The notes under the pieces: generated by a model
Seen by the model: the letters and a program-made list of their open reading frames with translations, nothing else
Told to the model about the DNA's origin: nothing
Databases searched by the model: none
From: Melioribacter sp.
GTDB taxonomy: Bacteria > Bacteroidota > Ignavibacteria > Ignavibacteriales > Melioribacteraceae
Direction of reading: 5' to 3'
Assembly: GCA_012026935.1 (NCBI GenBank)
Contig: VEPI01000036.1
Coordinates: 1-64,000 of the forward strand
DNA length: 64,000 nt
Translations under genes and position numbers: made by a program
Part shown: piece after piece, positions 1 to 9,720 of the stretch
Numbering within the stretch: position 1 is the stretch's first letter
How the letters are laid out: the number at the start of each line of letters is the position of its first letter

Positions 1-4
1 AAAT

Positions 5-1828
5 TTATCCTTCCAAACCTTTATACATATCTTCAATTAAATCTTTGTAACGTTCTTCAACAACTTTACGTTTTATTTTAAGCGAAGGAGTAAGTTCACC
101 TGTTTCGATCGTAAACGGTTTATCAAGAATTGCAAACTTGCGTACTCGTTCAAAGTTGGCAAGTTTTTTCTGGAATACATCGAGTTCCTTATCAAGCAGT
201 TCATAGATTTGTTTCATTTCAACAAGCTCTTCTACCGATTTATATTGTATTCTGTTTGCATCTGCATATTCTTTTAATGCATCATAATCCGGGACGATTA
301 ATGCGCTTAAAAACATTCTGCGGTCGCCTATCAAAATAAATTGATCAATATATTTGCTTGCTAAGAACATATTTTCAATCGGTGTCGGCGCAATATATTT
401 CCCTCCGGAAGTTTTGAACAAATGTTTTTTTCTATCAGTAATAATTAAAAATCCTTCGGCATCAAAAACACCTATATCACCTGTATAGAGCCAGCCGTCT
501 TTGATTGTTTCTTCTGTTTCTTTTTTGTTTTTATAATAACCTTGCATAATGTTAGGGCCGTATGCCAGAATCTCGCCGTCCTTTGCAATTTTTATTTCTA
601 CACCCGGCATTGGTTTGCCAACTGTTCCAAATTTATAATCGTTAACTCTGTTTGCTGCAATTACAGGAGACGATTCAGTCAAACCAAATCCTTCGATAAT
701 TAAAATACCGGCAGCTTCAAAAAATAATCCTAACTCACGTGAAAGAGCAGCCCCGCCCGAAATAAAGAAACGCAATTGTCCGCCTGTCTTAGCTCTTAAT
801 TTATGGAAGACAAGTTTATCGGCCAGTTTTCTTTTAAGAGAAAGAAAGATTGGAACCGGATGACCGGATTTTTTTTCAACATTATATTCTTTACCAATTT
901 CAATTGCCCAATTAAATATTTTCTGCTTCTTCTCCGGTTGTGATTCTACATTGCGTTTTATCTTACTGTACATTCTTTCAAAGAGACGCGGAACAGCAGT
1001 CATAATAGTTGGATGAATATCCTCCATGTTGCTTGCAATTTTTTCTATACTTTCAGCATAAGCAATTGTACTGCCGCCGGAGAATGCAGTGTAGTATCCG
1101 CCCATTCTTTCAAAGATATGGCAAAGCGGAAGGAATGATAGGAATACATCATTCTCGCCGATATCAAAAATTTCATGCGCCGCTTTAATATTGGAGACAA
1201 TATTTTTATGGGTTAGCATTACGCCTTTCGGAACGCCTGTTGTGCCGGATGTATAAATGATTGTACAAAGTTCATTCTCTTGGCAGAGACGGCAGCTATC
1301 TTCAAAGTATTTAGAATGATCTTTCTTAAATTCCATTCCTTTAGATTGCACTTCCGAAAACGAAAAAACTTCTTTATCGCTAACCTTATCTTCATTGTTC
1401 ATCACAACAATGAAACGGAGAGTTTTACATTCATTTCTTATCTTCAACACTTTATTTAACTGAAACTTATTCGAGACTACTATTCCCACCGATTCCGAAT
1501 TGTTAAGAATAAATTCAATCGAATCAGAAGTCGAGATCGGGTATAGAGGAACATCAACACAACCCAATCCTAATATTCCCATGTCGGAGTAAACCCATTC
1601 GGGACGGTTCTCTGCAATTATCGCAACACGATCACCTCTCTTAACACCAAGAGAAGCAAGACCCAAAGCAAAATTTTCCGTATCTCTATAAACTTCATCA
1701 TACTTAATTCCCAACCATTGATCATTGACTTTATATTTAAGTACCGGTCTTTCTTTTCCCCTTCCAAAATCTTGAGTAATAATTTGAAAAAGTTGTGAAA
1801 TGGTTTTGAAGTCTTTATAAATTGGCAT
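5..1828 (-). CDS. AMP-dependent synthetase / long-chain acyl-CoA synthetase (FadD-like)
   Basis: 607 aa ORF; AMP-binding motif IIYTSGTTGVPKGVMLTH, GFGLTESSPV, GWLYTGDIG, DRKKHLFKTSGGKYIAP. Confidence 0.93.
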   Translation of the reverse strand: MPIYKDFKTISQLFQIITQDFGRGKERPVLKYKVNDQWLGIKYDEVYRDTENFALGLASLGVKRGDRVAIIAENRPEWVYSDMGILGLGCVDVPLYPISTSDSIEFILNNSESVGIVVSNKFQLNKVLKIRNECKTLRFIVVMNNEDKVSDKEVFSFSEVQSKGMEFKKDHSKYFEDSCRLCQENELCTIIYTSGTTGVPKGVMLTHKNIVSNIKAAHEIFDIGENDVFLSFLPLCHIFERMGGYYTAFSGGSTIAYAESIEKIASNMEDIHPTIMTAVPRLFERMYSKIKRNVESQPEKKQKIFNWAIEIGKEYNVEKKSGHPVPIFLSLKRKLADKLVFHKLRAKTGGQLRFFISGGAALSRELGLFFEAAGILIIEGFGLTESSPVIAANRVNDYKFGTVGKPMPGVEIKIAKDGEILAYGPNIMQGYYKNKKETEETIKDGWLYTGDIGVFDAEGFLIITDRKKHLFKTSGGKYIAPTPIENMFLASKYIDQFILIGDRRMFLSALIVPDYDALKEYADANRIQYKSVEELVEMKQIYELLDKELDVFQKKLANFERVRKFAILDKPFTIETGELTPSLKIKRKVVEERYKDLIEDMYKGLEG

Positions 1829-1945
1829 GAATCTCTCCTCTTAAGTTGCAGTTCAATTTAATTTGAGGTGTTGTAAAATGCAATAAAGATTTATGATTTA
1901 GTTAAATATGATATGATTTAAGGATAAGCAGTCTATTTTGTTCTT

Positions 1946-2272
1946 CTATTTTGACCAGACCTCGCCGTTCACGACAGGAGTTACACAGATAAGCGGTTTT
2001 TCCGGTACACGGAATTTTTCAAATATTTCTTCAAACAATTTATATTGTAATCCCTGTGATTCAATCTTGGAAAATTTTTTGTAGGGCATGAATCCGCCAT
2101 TCTTATTTTGAGGTGCATTAAAGTGGAAAGAAGTATTAAAATCTTCCTTAGCCCGTTCTTTCAAGAATTTTATTTTTTCTTCGTCGCTTCCTTCAATCTG
2201 ATATGACTTTGCTTTGAAAGCCGTAACAAAGTTATTATCAATGATGAGATAAATATTTAAAATGGTTTCCAA
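1946..2272 (-). CDS. hypothetical protein (108 aa)
   Basis: ORF in a compact minus-strand array; no recognised motif. Confidence 0.6.
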   Translation of the reverse strand: METILNIYLIIDNNFVTAFKAKSYQIEGSDEEKIKFLKERAKEDFNTSFHFNAPQNKNGGFMPYKKFSKIESQGLQYKLFEEIFEKFRVPEKPLICVTPVVNGEVWSK

Positions 2273-2280
2273 AAATAATC

Positions 2281-2940
2281 CTATTTAGCAACGGTTTTGT
2301 TCTTCAGTACAAAGAACATTAAGAATGTTGCAAAAATGAATGCAAGCTTACATAATAAACTTTCAACTGCTGTAATAAACGAAGGAATAAATAATGCAAT
2401 GATCATCGCGGGCATAAATGTAAACAAGTAACCGAAAAAGAAAAGTCGTGTAACTGATTTTTGTTTAGGATCTGTTTCCCTGCCCCATTTTTTATTAAGA
2501 ATTATCATCGAACCAATTATTGGCAGATAATAAAATGTTGCGTACAAGGGTCCCATTGGATAATGATAAGCAGCATATAATACTGTACACTTAGTTACAG
2601 CAAATTGATCAAGTACGAACGGGTAATAAACAATGAAGAACAATGCCGGAATAAAAATGTATTTGTGGTGACTCTTAAGTTTACCGGTAAATTTTAGGAC
2701 TGTATATAATCCCAAAGGCGGTAAAAGAGAGATATCCAAAAAAGCCAGGTAGATAAATATTTGTTTTTGTAAACCTGCAAAGCAAATAAAGAATTCGATT
2801 AACTGATAACCGAAGAGAAGCGAAATCATTCCAATTACAAGTTTGTTAATTGAGTTCTTCTCTGCAAAGATTAGCAGATTGATAATGTAAAGCAGTTCAA
2901 TACACGCAATTAATAAAGAAATTATGCCGTCTAGATTCAT
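2281..2940 (-). CDS. hypothetical multi-pass membrane protein (219 aa)
   Basis: Several hydrophobic segments; 8 nt from the preceding ORF. Confidence 0.65.
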   Translation of the reverse strand: MNLDGIISLLIACIELLYIINLLIFAEKNSINKLVIGMISLLFGYQLIEFFICFAGLQKQIFIYLAFLDISLLPPLGLYTVLKFTGKLKSHHKYIFIPALFFIVYYPFVLDQFAVTKCTVLYAAYHYPMGPLYATFYYLPIIGSMIILNKKWGRETDPKQKSVTRLFFFGYLFTFMPAMIIALFIPSFITAVESLLCKLAFIFATFLMFFVLKNKTVAK

Positions 2941-2966
2941 ACTGAACTCCCATTTTATGCTAAAAA

Positions 2967-3785
2967 TTATTTAAACCAATTAGAATAAAATTCCGGTCTT
3001 CTATCTCTCATAAATAATCTTTTAGCATGAGAGTTACCACATTCACTTAAGTCAACTTCGCAAAATAAAATTTCTTCCGTGCCTGAACCGGCACGCGCTA
3101 TTACTTCTCCTTCCGGATTGCATACAAAAGATTCACCCGAAAAAGTTAAACATTCTTCTTCTCCAACGCGATTACATAATGCAGTAAAATATCCGTTCTG
3201 AAATGCAGCAACTCTCATCTCAGCTTCATATAATCCTTCAGGCCATTCACCAATTGAACCTGCTTGTGGAATAAATACAATCTCAGCGCCGTTTAATGCC
3301 AACGCTCTCATATATTCAGGAAAGTGGCGGTCATAACAAACTGCTGCGCCGATATTACCAAACTTAGTTTTATAAACCGGTGCGCCGGAATTTCCGGGAG
3401 TATAATATTCTTTCTCATGAAAACATGCGTAATCGGTTATATGAATCATTCGTGTTGTGCCTAAGATTTTCCCATCTGCATCTATTACCGGAGATGAATC
3501 ATATTTATTTCCGCTATCTTTTTCATATAAATTTAGAATAATAACTACTTCTAGTTCTTTAGCAAGCCGGGAAAATATTTCTGTTGTTGGTCCGGGAACC
3601 GTCTCAGCTTCATCTTTGGCTTTTGTGTTTGACGGTTTCTGAGGAAAGAATGGAGTGAATGCCAATTCTGAAAAACAAATTATTTTTGCGCCAAGTGATG
3701 CGGCTTCTCTAACAGCTTTAATTCCTTTTTGAATATTCTCTTCTTTATTGGTTGACGCTCTTTGTTGGATTAATGCAATTTTCAT
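2967..3785 (-). CDS. carbon-nitrogen hydrolase (nitrilase superfamily)
   Basis: FSELAFTPFF, GAAVCYDRHFPEYMRALALNGAEIVFIPQAG, FQNGYFTALCNRVG. Confidence 0.9.
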   Translation of the reverse strand: MKIALIQQRASTNKEENIQKGIKAVREAASLGAKIICFSELAFTPFFPQKPSNTKAKDEAETVPGPTTEIFSRLAKELEVVIILNLYEKDSGNKYDSSPVIDADGKILGTTRMIHITDYACFHEKEYYTPGNSGAPVYKTKFGNIGAAVCYDRHFPEYMRALALNGAEIVFIPQAGSIGEWPEGLYEAEMRVAAFQNGYFTALCNRVGEEECLTFSGESFVCNPEGEVIARAGSGTEEILFCEVDLSECGNSHAKRLFMRDRRPEFYSNWFK

Positions 3786-3832
3786 TTTATGTCCGGGACA
3801 GAATTTAATTTCTTGAATCGAATTTATACTTT

Positions 3833-4120
3833 TTACAATGCTCTGACATCAATAATTTCTACAATTGTTCCCCACATATGAAAACTTGCCATATCTTTTT
3901 TCTCAACATACTTAAATGAGATTCGTTTACCGTCAACCTGAAATTCTTTTGAAAGGTTAAGAGGATCCAGATTTTTATTATCATCCGTTGTAATTCCGTA
4001 AAATCCGCCTTCAAGAGAAATATATTTTACTGTTCCGGTTGTAACCTTAACTTCGGATTCTAGTGATGAACATGAAAATGCAACGAATGAAAGGATTGTT
4101 ATAATTATTATTTTTTTCAT
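3833..4120 (-). CDS. putative small lipoprotein (95 aa)
   Basis: Signal peptide plus lipobox-like LSFVAFSC; function unknown. Confidence 0.6.
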   Translation of the reverse strand: MKKIIIITILSFVAFSCSSLESEVKVTTGTVKYISLEGGFYGITTDDNKNLDPLNLSKEFQVDGKRISFKYVEKKDMASFHMWGTIVEIIDVRAL

Positions 4121-4149
4121 TTGTTAATTAATCAAGTTTATTTCAGTTC

Positions 4150-4175
4150 TAACCCCACGCTTAAGCGTGGGGTTA
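4150..4175. repeat. 26-nt perfect palindrome TAACCCCACGCTTAAGCGTGGGGTTA
   Basis: Seen directly; intergenic, 3' of fumC; no U-tract. Confidence 0.85.
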
Positions 4176-4312
4176 TTAAGCAAACAATTTCTCACCGGAC
4201 TTTAGTACAAAGTCTATTAATCAAAACCTGATAAACTTGCCTATATTCACTCTTTTTGTAAGCTTTACTACCGACAGCAGGGAGAGTGGGAATAGGAAGC
4301 GTTCCAAAAATA

Positions 4313-5716
4313 TTATTTTTTGGTCCCGATCATTTTTTCAGGACGAACTACCTCATCAAATTTTTCTGCAGTTAAAAGACCGAGTTCTAATACCGCCTCT
4401 TTCAAAGTTTTATTTTCTTTGTGAGCTTTCTTGGCAACCTTTGCTGCATTATCGTAACCAATAACCGGATTTAAGGAAGTTACTAACATCAATGAATTTT
4501 CGAGATGTCTTTTAATATTGTTTTCATTTGCTGTAATACCTTCAACACAATTCCGGCTGAAACTTTCGCATGCATCGGCAATTAATTTTATGGATTGAAG
4601 TATGTTGAATGCTATAACCGGCATAAACACATTTAGTTCAAAATTTCCGCTTGAACCCGCCATGTTTATTGTTACATCATTTCCAAATACTTGAGCACAA
4701 ACCATTGTCATCGCTTCTGATTGTGTTGGATTTACTTTTCCGGGCATGATAGAACTGCCGGGTTCGTTTTCCGGTAAAGAGATTTCACCAATTCCGCATC
4801 TCGGTCCCGAACCAAGCCAGCGGATATCATTTGAAATTTTTAATAATGAAGCACCAAGTGTTTTTAGCACACCGCTCATTTCTACTAAAGCATCTTTAGC
4901 AGCCATTGCTTCAAATTTATTTGGTGCTGTTCTAAATGGTTTTCCGGTTAATTTAGAAATTGTTTCAGCAACTTTAACTGCATAATCGGGATGTGCATTT
5001 AATCCGGTACCAACTGCGGTTCCGCCGAGAGGGATTTCGTATAATCTTTTTAATGAATCACTAATACGTGCTAATCCGTTTGTTAATTGCTGCGCATAAC
5101 CAGAAAATTCATGACCAAGTGTTAGCGGAGTTGCGTCCATTAAATGTGTTCTGCCGATTTTGATTATATCTTTAAACTCTTTTGCTTTTGCATCTAAGGA
5201 ATCGCGCAGCTTGGTTACCATCGGAATTAATCTACGATGAATTTCCTCAACGGCAGCTACATGAATTGATGTCGGGAAAGCATCATTGGTTGATTGTGCT
5301 TTATTTACATCATCGTTAGGATGGATCGGTTTTTTACTGCCCATTACTCCGCCTGCAATTTCAATTGCACGGTTGGAGATAACTTCATTTGCATTCATAT
5401 TGGTTTGGGTTCCGCTTCCGGTTTGCCAAACTACCAGCGGAAAATGATCGTTCAATTTTCCTTCAATAACTTCATCGGCTGCTTTTATGATCAGATCAAG
5501 TTTGTCTTTTGGCAAGGCGCCTAATTCATTGTTTGTTATTGCTGCAGCTTTCTTCACAATACCAAGTGCTCTAATCATCTCGGCAGGAAATCTTTCTCCG
5601 CCAATTTTAAAATTCATCAATGATCTTGCTGTTTGCGCACCATAATACTTATCAACCGGGACTTTCATTTCTCCCATAGTATCAGTTTCAATTCTGTATT
5701 CCATTTTTAACTCCAA
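4313..5716 (-). CDS. fumC: class II fumarate hydratase (real start may be MEYRIE at 5704)
   Basis: [13 protein letters not shown] signature, [36 protein letters not shown]-like motif. Confidence 0.96.
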   Translation of the reverse strand: MELKMEYRIETDTMGEMKVPVDKYYGAQTARSLMNFKIGGERFPAEMIRALGIVKKAAAITNNELGALPKDKLDLIIKAADEVIEGKLNDHFPLVVWQTGSGTQTNMNANEVISNRAIEIAGGVMGSKKPIHPNDDVNKAQSTNDAFPTSIHVAAVEEIHRRLIPMVTKLRDSLDAKAKEFKDIIKIGRTHLMDATPLTLGHEFSGYAQQLTNGLARISDSLKRLYEIPLGGTAVGTGLNAHPDYAVKVAETISKLTGKPFRTAPNKFEAMAAKDALVEMSGVLKTLGASLLKISNDIRWLGSGPRCGIGEISLPENEPGSSIMPGKVNPTQSEAMTMVCAQVFGNDVTINMAGSSGNFELNVFMPVIAFNILQSIKLIADACESFSRNCVEGITANENNIKRHLENSLMLVTSLNPVIGYDNAAKVAKKAHKENKTLKEAVLELGLLTAEKFDEVVRPEKMIGTKK

Positions 5717-5819
5717 TAGATTTTTGTTTGCATTGTCAAATTAAGGGAATATGATTTTATTATCAACGAAGTTATTATTGAGATTTGCGTTGTAAAGAAT
5801 GGTCCAAATAACGGTGCGG

Positions 5820-6542
5820 TTATTCTGCGATTGTTTCTACACGCCTCGCACCAACAAATCGTTTCTTGTAATAAGCATCTTCAAGTGAAGAAACAGTAAC
5901 ACCCAATGAACGGCTTGCATGCACAAATTGATTCTCACCAAGATAAATGCCTACATGACCAGGGAATGAGCGTTTTGTTGTATTGAAGAAAACCAGGTCG
6001 CCGAATTTCAATTCATCCTGAGAAACTTTTTCTCCGGTGGAATATTGTTCTCTTGCTGAGCGCGGAATTTCAATCGAAAGAGAATTTTGATAGACCTGCA
6101 AGGTAAATGCGGAGCAGTCCATTCCCTTTTGTGTGTTGCCTCCGTATTTGTAAGGAGTTTCTAAATATTTAATTACTTCAAACAAAACTTTTTCACGCGG
6201 TGTAAGAGCAACATTGAATGTTTTTAATTTTTCAAAGTGGGCTACAAAATTTGTTTTATCAACAGGGTTTTCTTCAACCGGTACCTCATCAAATTCATCC
6301 GAAGTATCTGCAGGCAAATCATTAAAAACAATTCTTTCGTTTTTAGGTTTTGTACGCGAAGATCGTTTTGTTGTGTCGTTAGATTCGAATCTTGGATTTG
6401 AATTACTGTTTCGATCGCTTTTACTTTGCTTAAATCTTTGTGAGCTGGAAGAAGAAGAACAACCGCTGAAGATCATAAATACAAGAATTGTACAAATTAT
6501 TTTTTTGAAAAATCCGTAAAATATATTCATAGGCAATATCAA
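5820..6542 (-). CDS. NlpC/P60 family lipoprotein (cell-wall hydrolase)
   Basis: [26 protein letters not shown]; lipobox FSGCSSSS; overlaps sigA by 4 nt. Confidence 0.9.
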   Translation of the reverse strand: MILPMNIFYGFFKKIICTILVFMIFSGCSSSSSSQRFKQSKSDRNSNSNPRFESNDTTKRSSRTKPKNERIVFNDLPADTSDEFDEVPVEENPVDKTNFVAHFEKLKTFNVALTPREKVLFEVIKYLETPYKYGGNTQKGMDCSAFTLQVYQNSLSIEIPRSAREQYSTGEKVSQDELKFGDLVFFNTTKRSFPGHVGIYLGENQFVHASRSLGVTVSSLEDAYYKKRFVGARRVETIAE

Positions 6543-7393
6543 CCCAGATAAGATCGTAAATTCTTACTGCGTGATGCGTGGCGTAATCTTCTAATAGCTT
6601 TTTCTTTTATTTGACGAACTCGTTCGCGTGTAAGATTAAATTTTTCACCAATCTCTTCAAGAGTAAGAGAATGTTCTTTATTAAGTCCGAAATAAAGTTT
6701 AATTACTTCAGCTTCTCTTTCCGAAAGAGTAGAAAGTGCCCGTTCAATCTCACTTCTAAGAGATTCCGACATTAAAGTGAAATCAGGCGACGGTTGTTCA
6801 TCATTTTCCAGAATATCAAGAAGACGGTTTTCTTCACCCTGATTAAACGGTGCATCCATTGAGACTGCACGTCCCGCAATTTTTAGTGTATCAGAAACTT
6901 CACTTATATCCATATCAAGTTCTTGTGCAAGTTCATGGGCATTCGGCTCACGTTCATATTCCTGCTCAAGATTGCTGTAAGCTTTACCGATCTTATTCAA
7001 TGCGCCAACTCTATTTAATGGCAGACGCACAATACGTGATTGTTCAGCTAACGCCTGAAGAATAGATTGGCGGATCCACCAAACAGCATAAGAAATAAAT
7101 TTGAATCCGCGTGTTTCATCAAATCTTTTTGCAGCTTTGATCAATCCTAAATTTCCTTCATTGATCAAATCACCTAGCGAGAGTCCTTGATTTTGATATT
7201 GCTTAGCAACCGAAACCACAAACCGTAAATTTGCTTTTACTAATTTTTCCAAAGCTAAAGAATCATTCTTTCTGATTCTTATTGCGAGTTCAATTTCCTC
7301 ATCCGGAGTTAATAAATCTACTTTACCAATTTCTTGAAGATATTTATCTAATGATTGACTTTCTCTATTGGTGTATTGTTTTGTGATTTTCAA
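6539..7393 (-). CDS. RNA polymerase primary sigma factor, RpoD/SigA family (short, no region 1.1)
   Basis: [46 protein letters not shown] and [29 protein letters not shown]. Confidence 0.95.
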   Translation of the reverse strand: MKITKQYTNRESQSLDKYLQEIGKVDLLTPDEEIELAIRIRKNDSLALEKLVKANLRFVVSVAKQYQNQGLSLGDLINEGNLGLIKAAKRFDETRGFKFISYAVWWIRQSILQALAEQSRIVRLPLNRVGALNKIGKAYSNLEQEYEREPNAHELAQELDMDISEVSDTLKIAGRAVSMDAPFNQGEENRLLDILENDEQPSPDFTLMSESLRSEIERALSTLSEREAEVIKLYFGLNKEHSLTLEEIGEKFNLTRERVRQIKEKAIRRLRHASRSKNLRSYLG

Positions 7394-7407
7394 GATTAAA
7401 TCTCCCG

Positions 7408-7677
7408 CTAGGACTCTATATTAATTGAATCAACAATTCCAACGATTGAAGCATCAACCGGAGCCATATCAACATCCAAAGGAATAACAGCTTCGCTTGC
7501 TGTAACGAAATAAATTATTTCTCCCGGACCTGCTCCAACTGTATCTAAAGCAATTATCGGATCTCCAATTTTCCTGCCCTCAGAATTAATTGGCTGGACA
7601 AATTGCATTTTATAGCCTGTAACAGCTTCGTATTTTCTTGTTGCCCAAATTGTTCCGATGATTTTTCCAAGCTGCAT
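7408..7677 (-). CDS. EutN/CcmL family bacterial microcompartment vertex (BMC-P) protein
   Basis: [15 protein letters not shown]…[23 protein letters not shown]…[12 protein letters not shown], typical EutN/CcmL pattern. Confidence 0.9.
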   Translation of the reverse strand: MQLGKIIGTIWATRKYEAVTGYKMQFVQPINSEGRKIGDPIIALDTVGAGPGEIIYFVTASEAVIPLDVDMAPVDASIVGIVDSINIES

Positions 7678-7976
7678 TATACTACAACAGTTTCTTTTTG
7701 TTTTTCTTTAACAGATATATCAAGCTTATCAACAATGGCCATAATCACAGCATCTACAGGTTTGTTTTTCGTAAATGTTGTTTGACGGGCGGAACTGCCT
7801 TGTGCAACAATTACTATTTCACCAACTCCTGCACCAACTGAATCAACTGCAATTACTGTTGCTTCCTTTGGTTTATATTCAAGATCAATGTGGCGGACAA
7901 TTAAAAATTTAGCTCCAACAAGATTTTCGTCTTTACGTGTTGACCAAACAGTTCCAATAACTTTTCCCAGTATCAA
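7677..7976 (-). CDS. EutN/CcmL family bacterial microcompartment vertex (BMC-P) protein
   Basis: MILGKVIGTVWSTRKDENLVGAKFLIV…VIAVDSVGAGVGEIVIVAQGSSARQ…PVDAVIMAIVD. Confidence 0.94.
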   Translation of the reverse strand: MILGKVIGTVWSTRKDENLVGAKFLIVRHIDLEYKPKEATVIAVDSVGAGVGEIVIVAQGSSARQTTFTKNKPVDAVIMAIVDKLDISVKEKQKETVVV

Positions 7977-7977
7977 A

Positions 7978-8370
7978 TCATCCTCTTAAATCTAATGGTG
8001 TAATTATTTTTATTCCGCTTTCTTTATATCTGTAACGATCGTTTGTAAAAATAGGAAGTTTATTGTTTTTAGCAACAGAACAAACAATTGCGTCACGTGT
8101 GGTCGCAACTTTATTAAAAAAATCTGAAATGGTCAAACTATATCTCGGATGGATACCTAAAACTTTCATGGCGCGCAATACTGAATCAGCACCTTTTTTC
8201 TCTAAAGGTTCCGATGCATAAAAATATAATTCGGAAGCTTGTATAACGGAAGTGAAACACATACCTGTTGACATTGCGGCTTCAAGATCAGATAAAGCGG
8301 AAATATCTTTTTGAGTAAGATGATCTACGAATATATCTGTGTCAATCAAGTATTCAATTTTATTTGGCAT
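7978..8370 (-). CDS. PIN-domain protein (VapC-like putative ribonuclease)
   Basis: YLIDTDIFVDHL, SELY, RDAIVCSVAKNNKLPIFTND: expected acidic residues present. Confidence 0.8.
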   Translation of the reverse strand: MPNKIEYLIDTDIFVDHLTQKDISALSDLEAAMSTGMCFTSVIQASELYFYASEPLEKKGADSVLRAMKVLGIHPRYSLTISDFFNKVATTRDAIVCSVAKNNKLPIFTNDRYRYKESGIKIITPLDLRG

Positions 8371-8548
8371 GAGAGGAAAATTTACTTTTAAAATTTGTTG
8401 TACTTAAAACACTTTTACAATTCAAGAAGTCATAAATTACTTCATCAGGTAAAGATTGTAACAATTTAATTCTTTCAAACAGCGTTCTGTCCTTGATTTT
8501 ATCGGAGGAATCGGCTTTAACGTTTTTTTTAATTTCTTCATTACTCAT
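8360..8548 (-). CDS. small protein (62 aa), possible antitoxin partner of the PIN protein
   Basis: Overlaps the PIN ORF by 11 nt and deoB by 8 nt; LFERIKLLQSLPDEVIYDFL resembles a DUF2281-like segment (weak). Confidence 0.5.
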   Translation of the reverse strand: MSNEEIKKNVKADSSDKIKDRTLFERIKLLQSLPDEVIYDFLNCKSVLSTTNFKSKFSSHAK

Positions 8549-9704
8549 TTAAAAAACTGGTTCCCTTCAAATCATTATTGATCTTAAAATAATGTGCAAC
8601 CGTCTGGGCAACATCGGAAAAAGTTACACGTATGCCTAAATTCTTACCTTGAATATTTTTTCTATAATAGAGCAGCGGCACATATTCCCGCGTATGATCT
8701 GTGCTTATATCAGTCGGGTCATTACCATGATCTGCAGTTAAAATCAACCGGTCAGATTCGTCCAGACAATTTATGATATCCGGTAACCGTGTATCAAATT
8801 CTTTAAGAGCCACGTGTAATCCTTCCGGATCGTTTCGATGGCCATAGTAAACGTCAAAATCAACAAGATTTGTAAAAATGAAAGAGCCCTTTACGTTTTT
8901 TGCCGTCTCAATTATCTTTTCAATTCCCTCTTGGTTCGATTTTGTTTTCAGTTTGTGTTTTATACCTTTGTAATTAAATAGATCATTCACTTTACCAATC
9001 GCATAAGTTTCAATTCCTTCATTCAAACAATAATCCAAAATTGTAGGTGAAGGCGGATCAAGAGAAAAATCTTTTCGATTTGTAGTACGGGAATAATTTC
9101 CTTCAGTTCCAATAAATGGTCTGGCTATAATTCTCCCAACAGCATCTTTACCAATTAAAACTTTTTCGCGCGCAATCACACAAATTTCATAAAGTTTATT
9201 TATAGGAATTACTTCTTCATGCGCAGCAATTTGAAAAACAGAATCCGCAGAAGTATAAACAATAGGATAGCCGGTTCTTACATGCTCTGCGCCAAGTTCT
9301 TTAATAATTTCTGTTCCCGATGCGGCGTAATTTCCAAGAATACCTTTCAATCCCGTAGCGCTTAAAAACCTATTGATAAGTTCTTGCGGAAATCCATCGG
9401 GATAAAACGGGAATTCAATCTCAACTTTTAATCCGCCTAATTCCCAATGTCCGGTGGTAGAATCTTTCCCCGGTGAGATTTCAGCTAATTTTCCATAAGA
9501 AGCCAATGGTTGTTTTTGTGCTTTAATACCAAGGATGGGATTAATATTTCCTAATCCAAATTTTTCAAGAGTGGGTAAATTCAAACCGCCAAGACGGTTT
9601 GCCATATTGCCAAGTGTATTGCTTCCTTGGTCAGAATAATTTTTTGCGTCGGGCAGTTCACCAATCCCGACGCCGTCGAGAACTATTAGAAAAAAATTGT
9701 TCAC
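8541..9704 (-). CDS. deoB: phosphopentomutase
   Basis: FFLIVLDGVGIGELPDAKNYSDQGSNTLGN, GKDSTTGHWE, LTADHGNDPT…DHTREYVPLL. Confidence 0.95.
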   Translation of the reverse strand: MNNFFLIVLDGVGIGELPDAKNYSDQGSNTLGNMANRLGGLNLPTLEKFGLGNINPILGIKAQKQPLASYGKLAEISPGKDSTTGHWELGGLKVEIEFPFYPDGFPQELINRFLSATGLKGILGNYAASGTEIIKELGAEHVRTGYPIVYTSADSVFQIAAHEEVIPINKLYEICVIAREKVLIGKDAVGRIIARPFIGTEGNYSRTTNRKDFSLDPPSPTILDYCLNEGIETYAIGKVNDLFNYKGIKHKLKTKSNQEGIEKIIETAKNVKGSFIFTNLVDFDVYYGHRNDPEGLHVALKEFDTRLPDIINCLDESDRLILTADHGNDPTDISTDHTREYVPLLYYRKNIQGKNLGIRVTFSDVAQTVAHYFKINNDLKGTSFLNE

Positions 9705-9720
9705 CGGATACTTTCGAATG

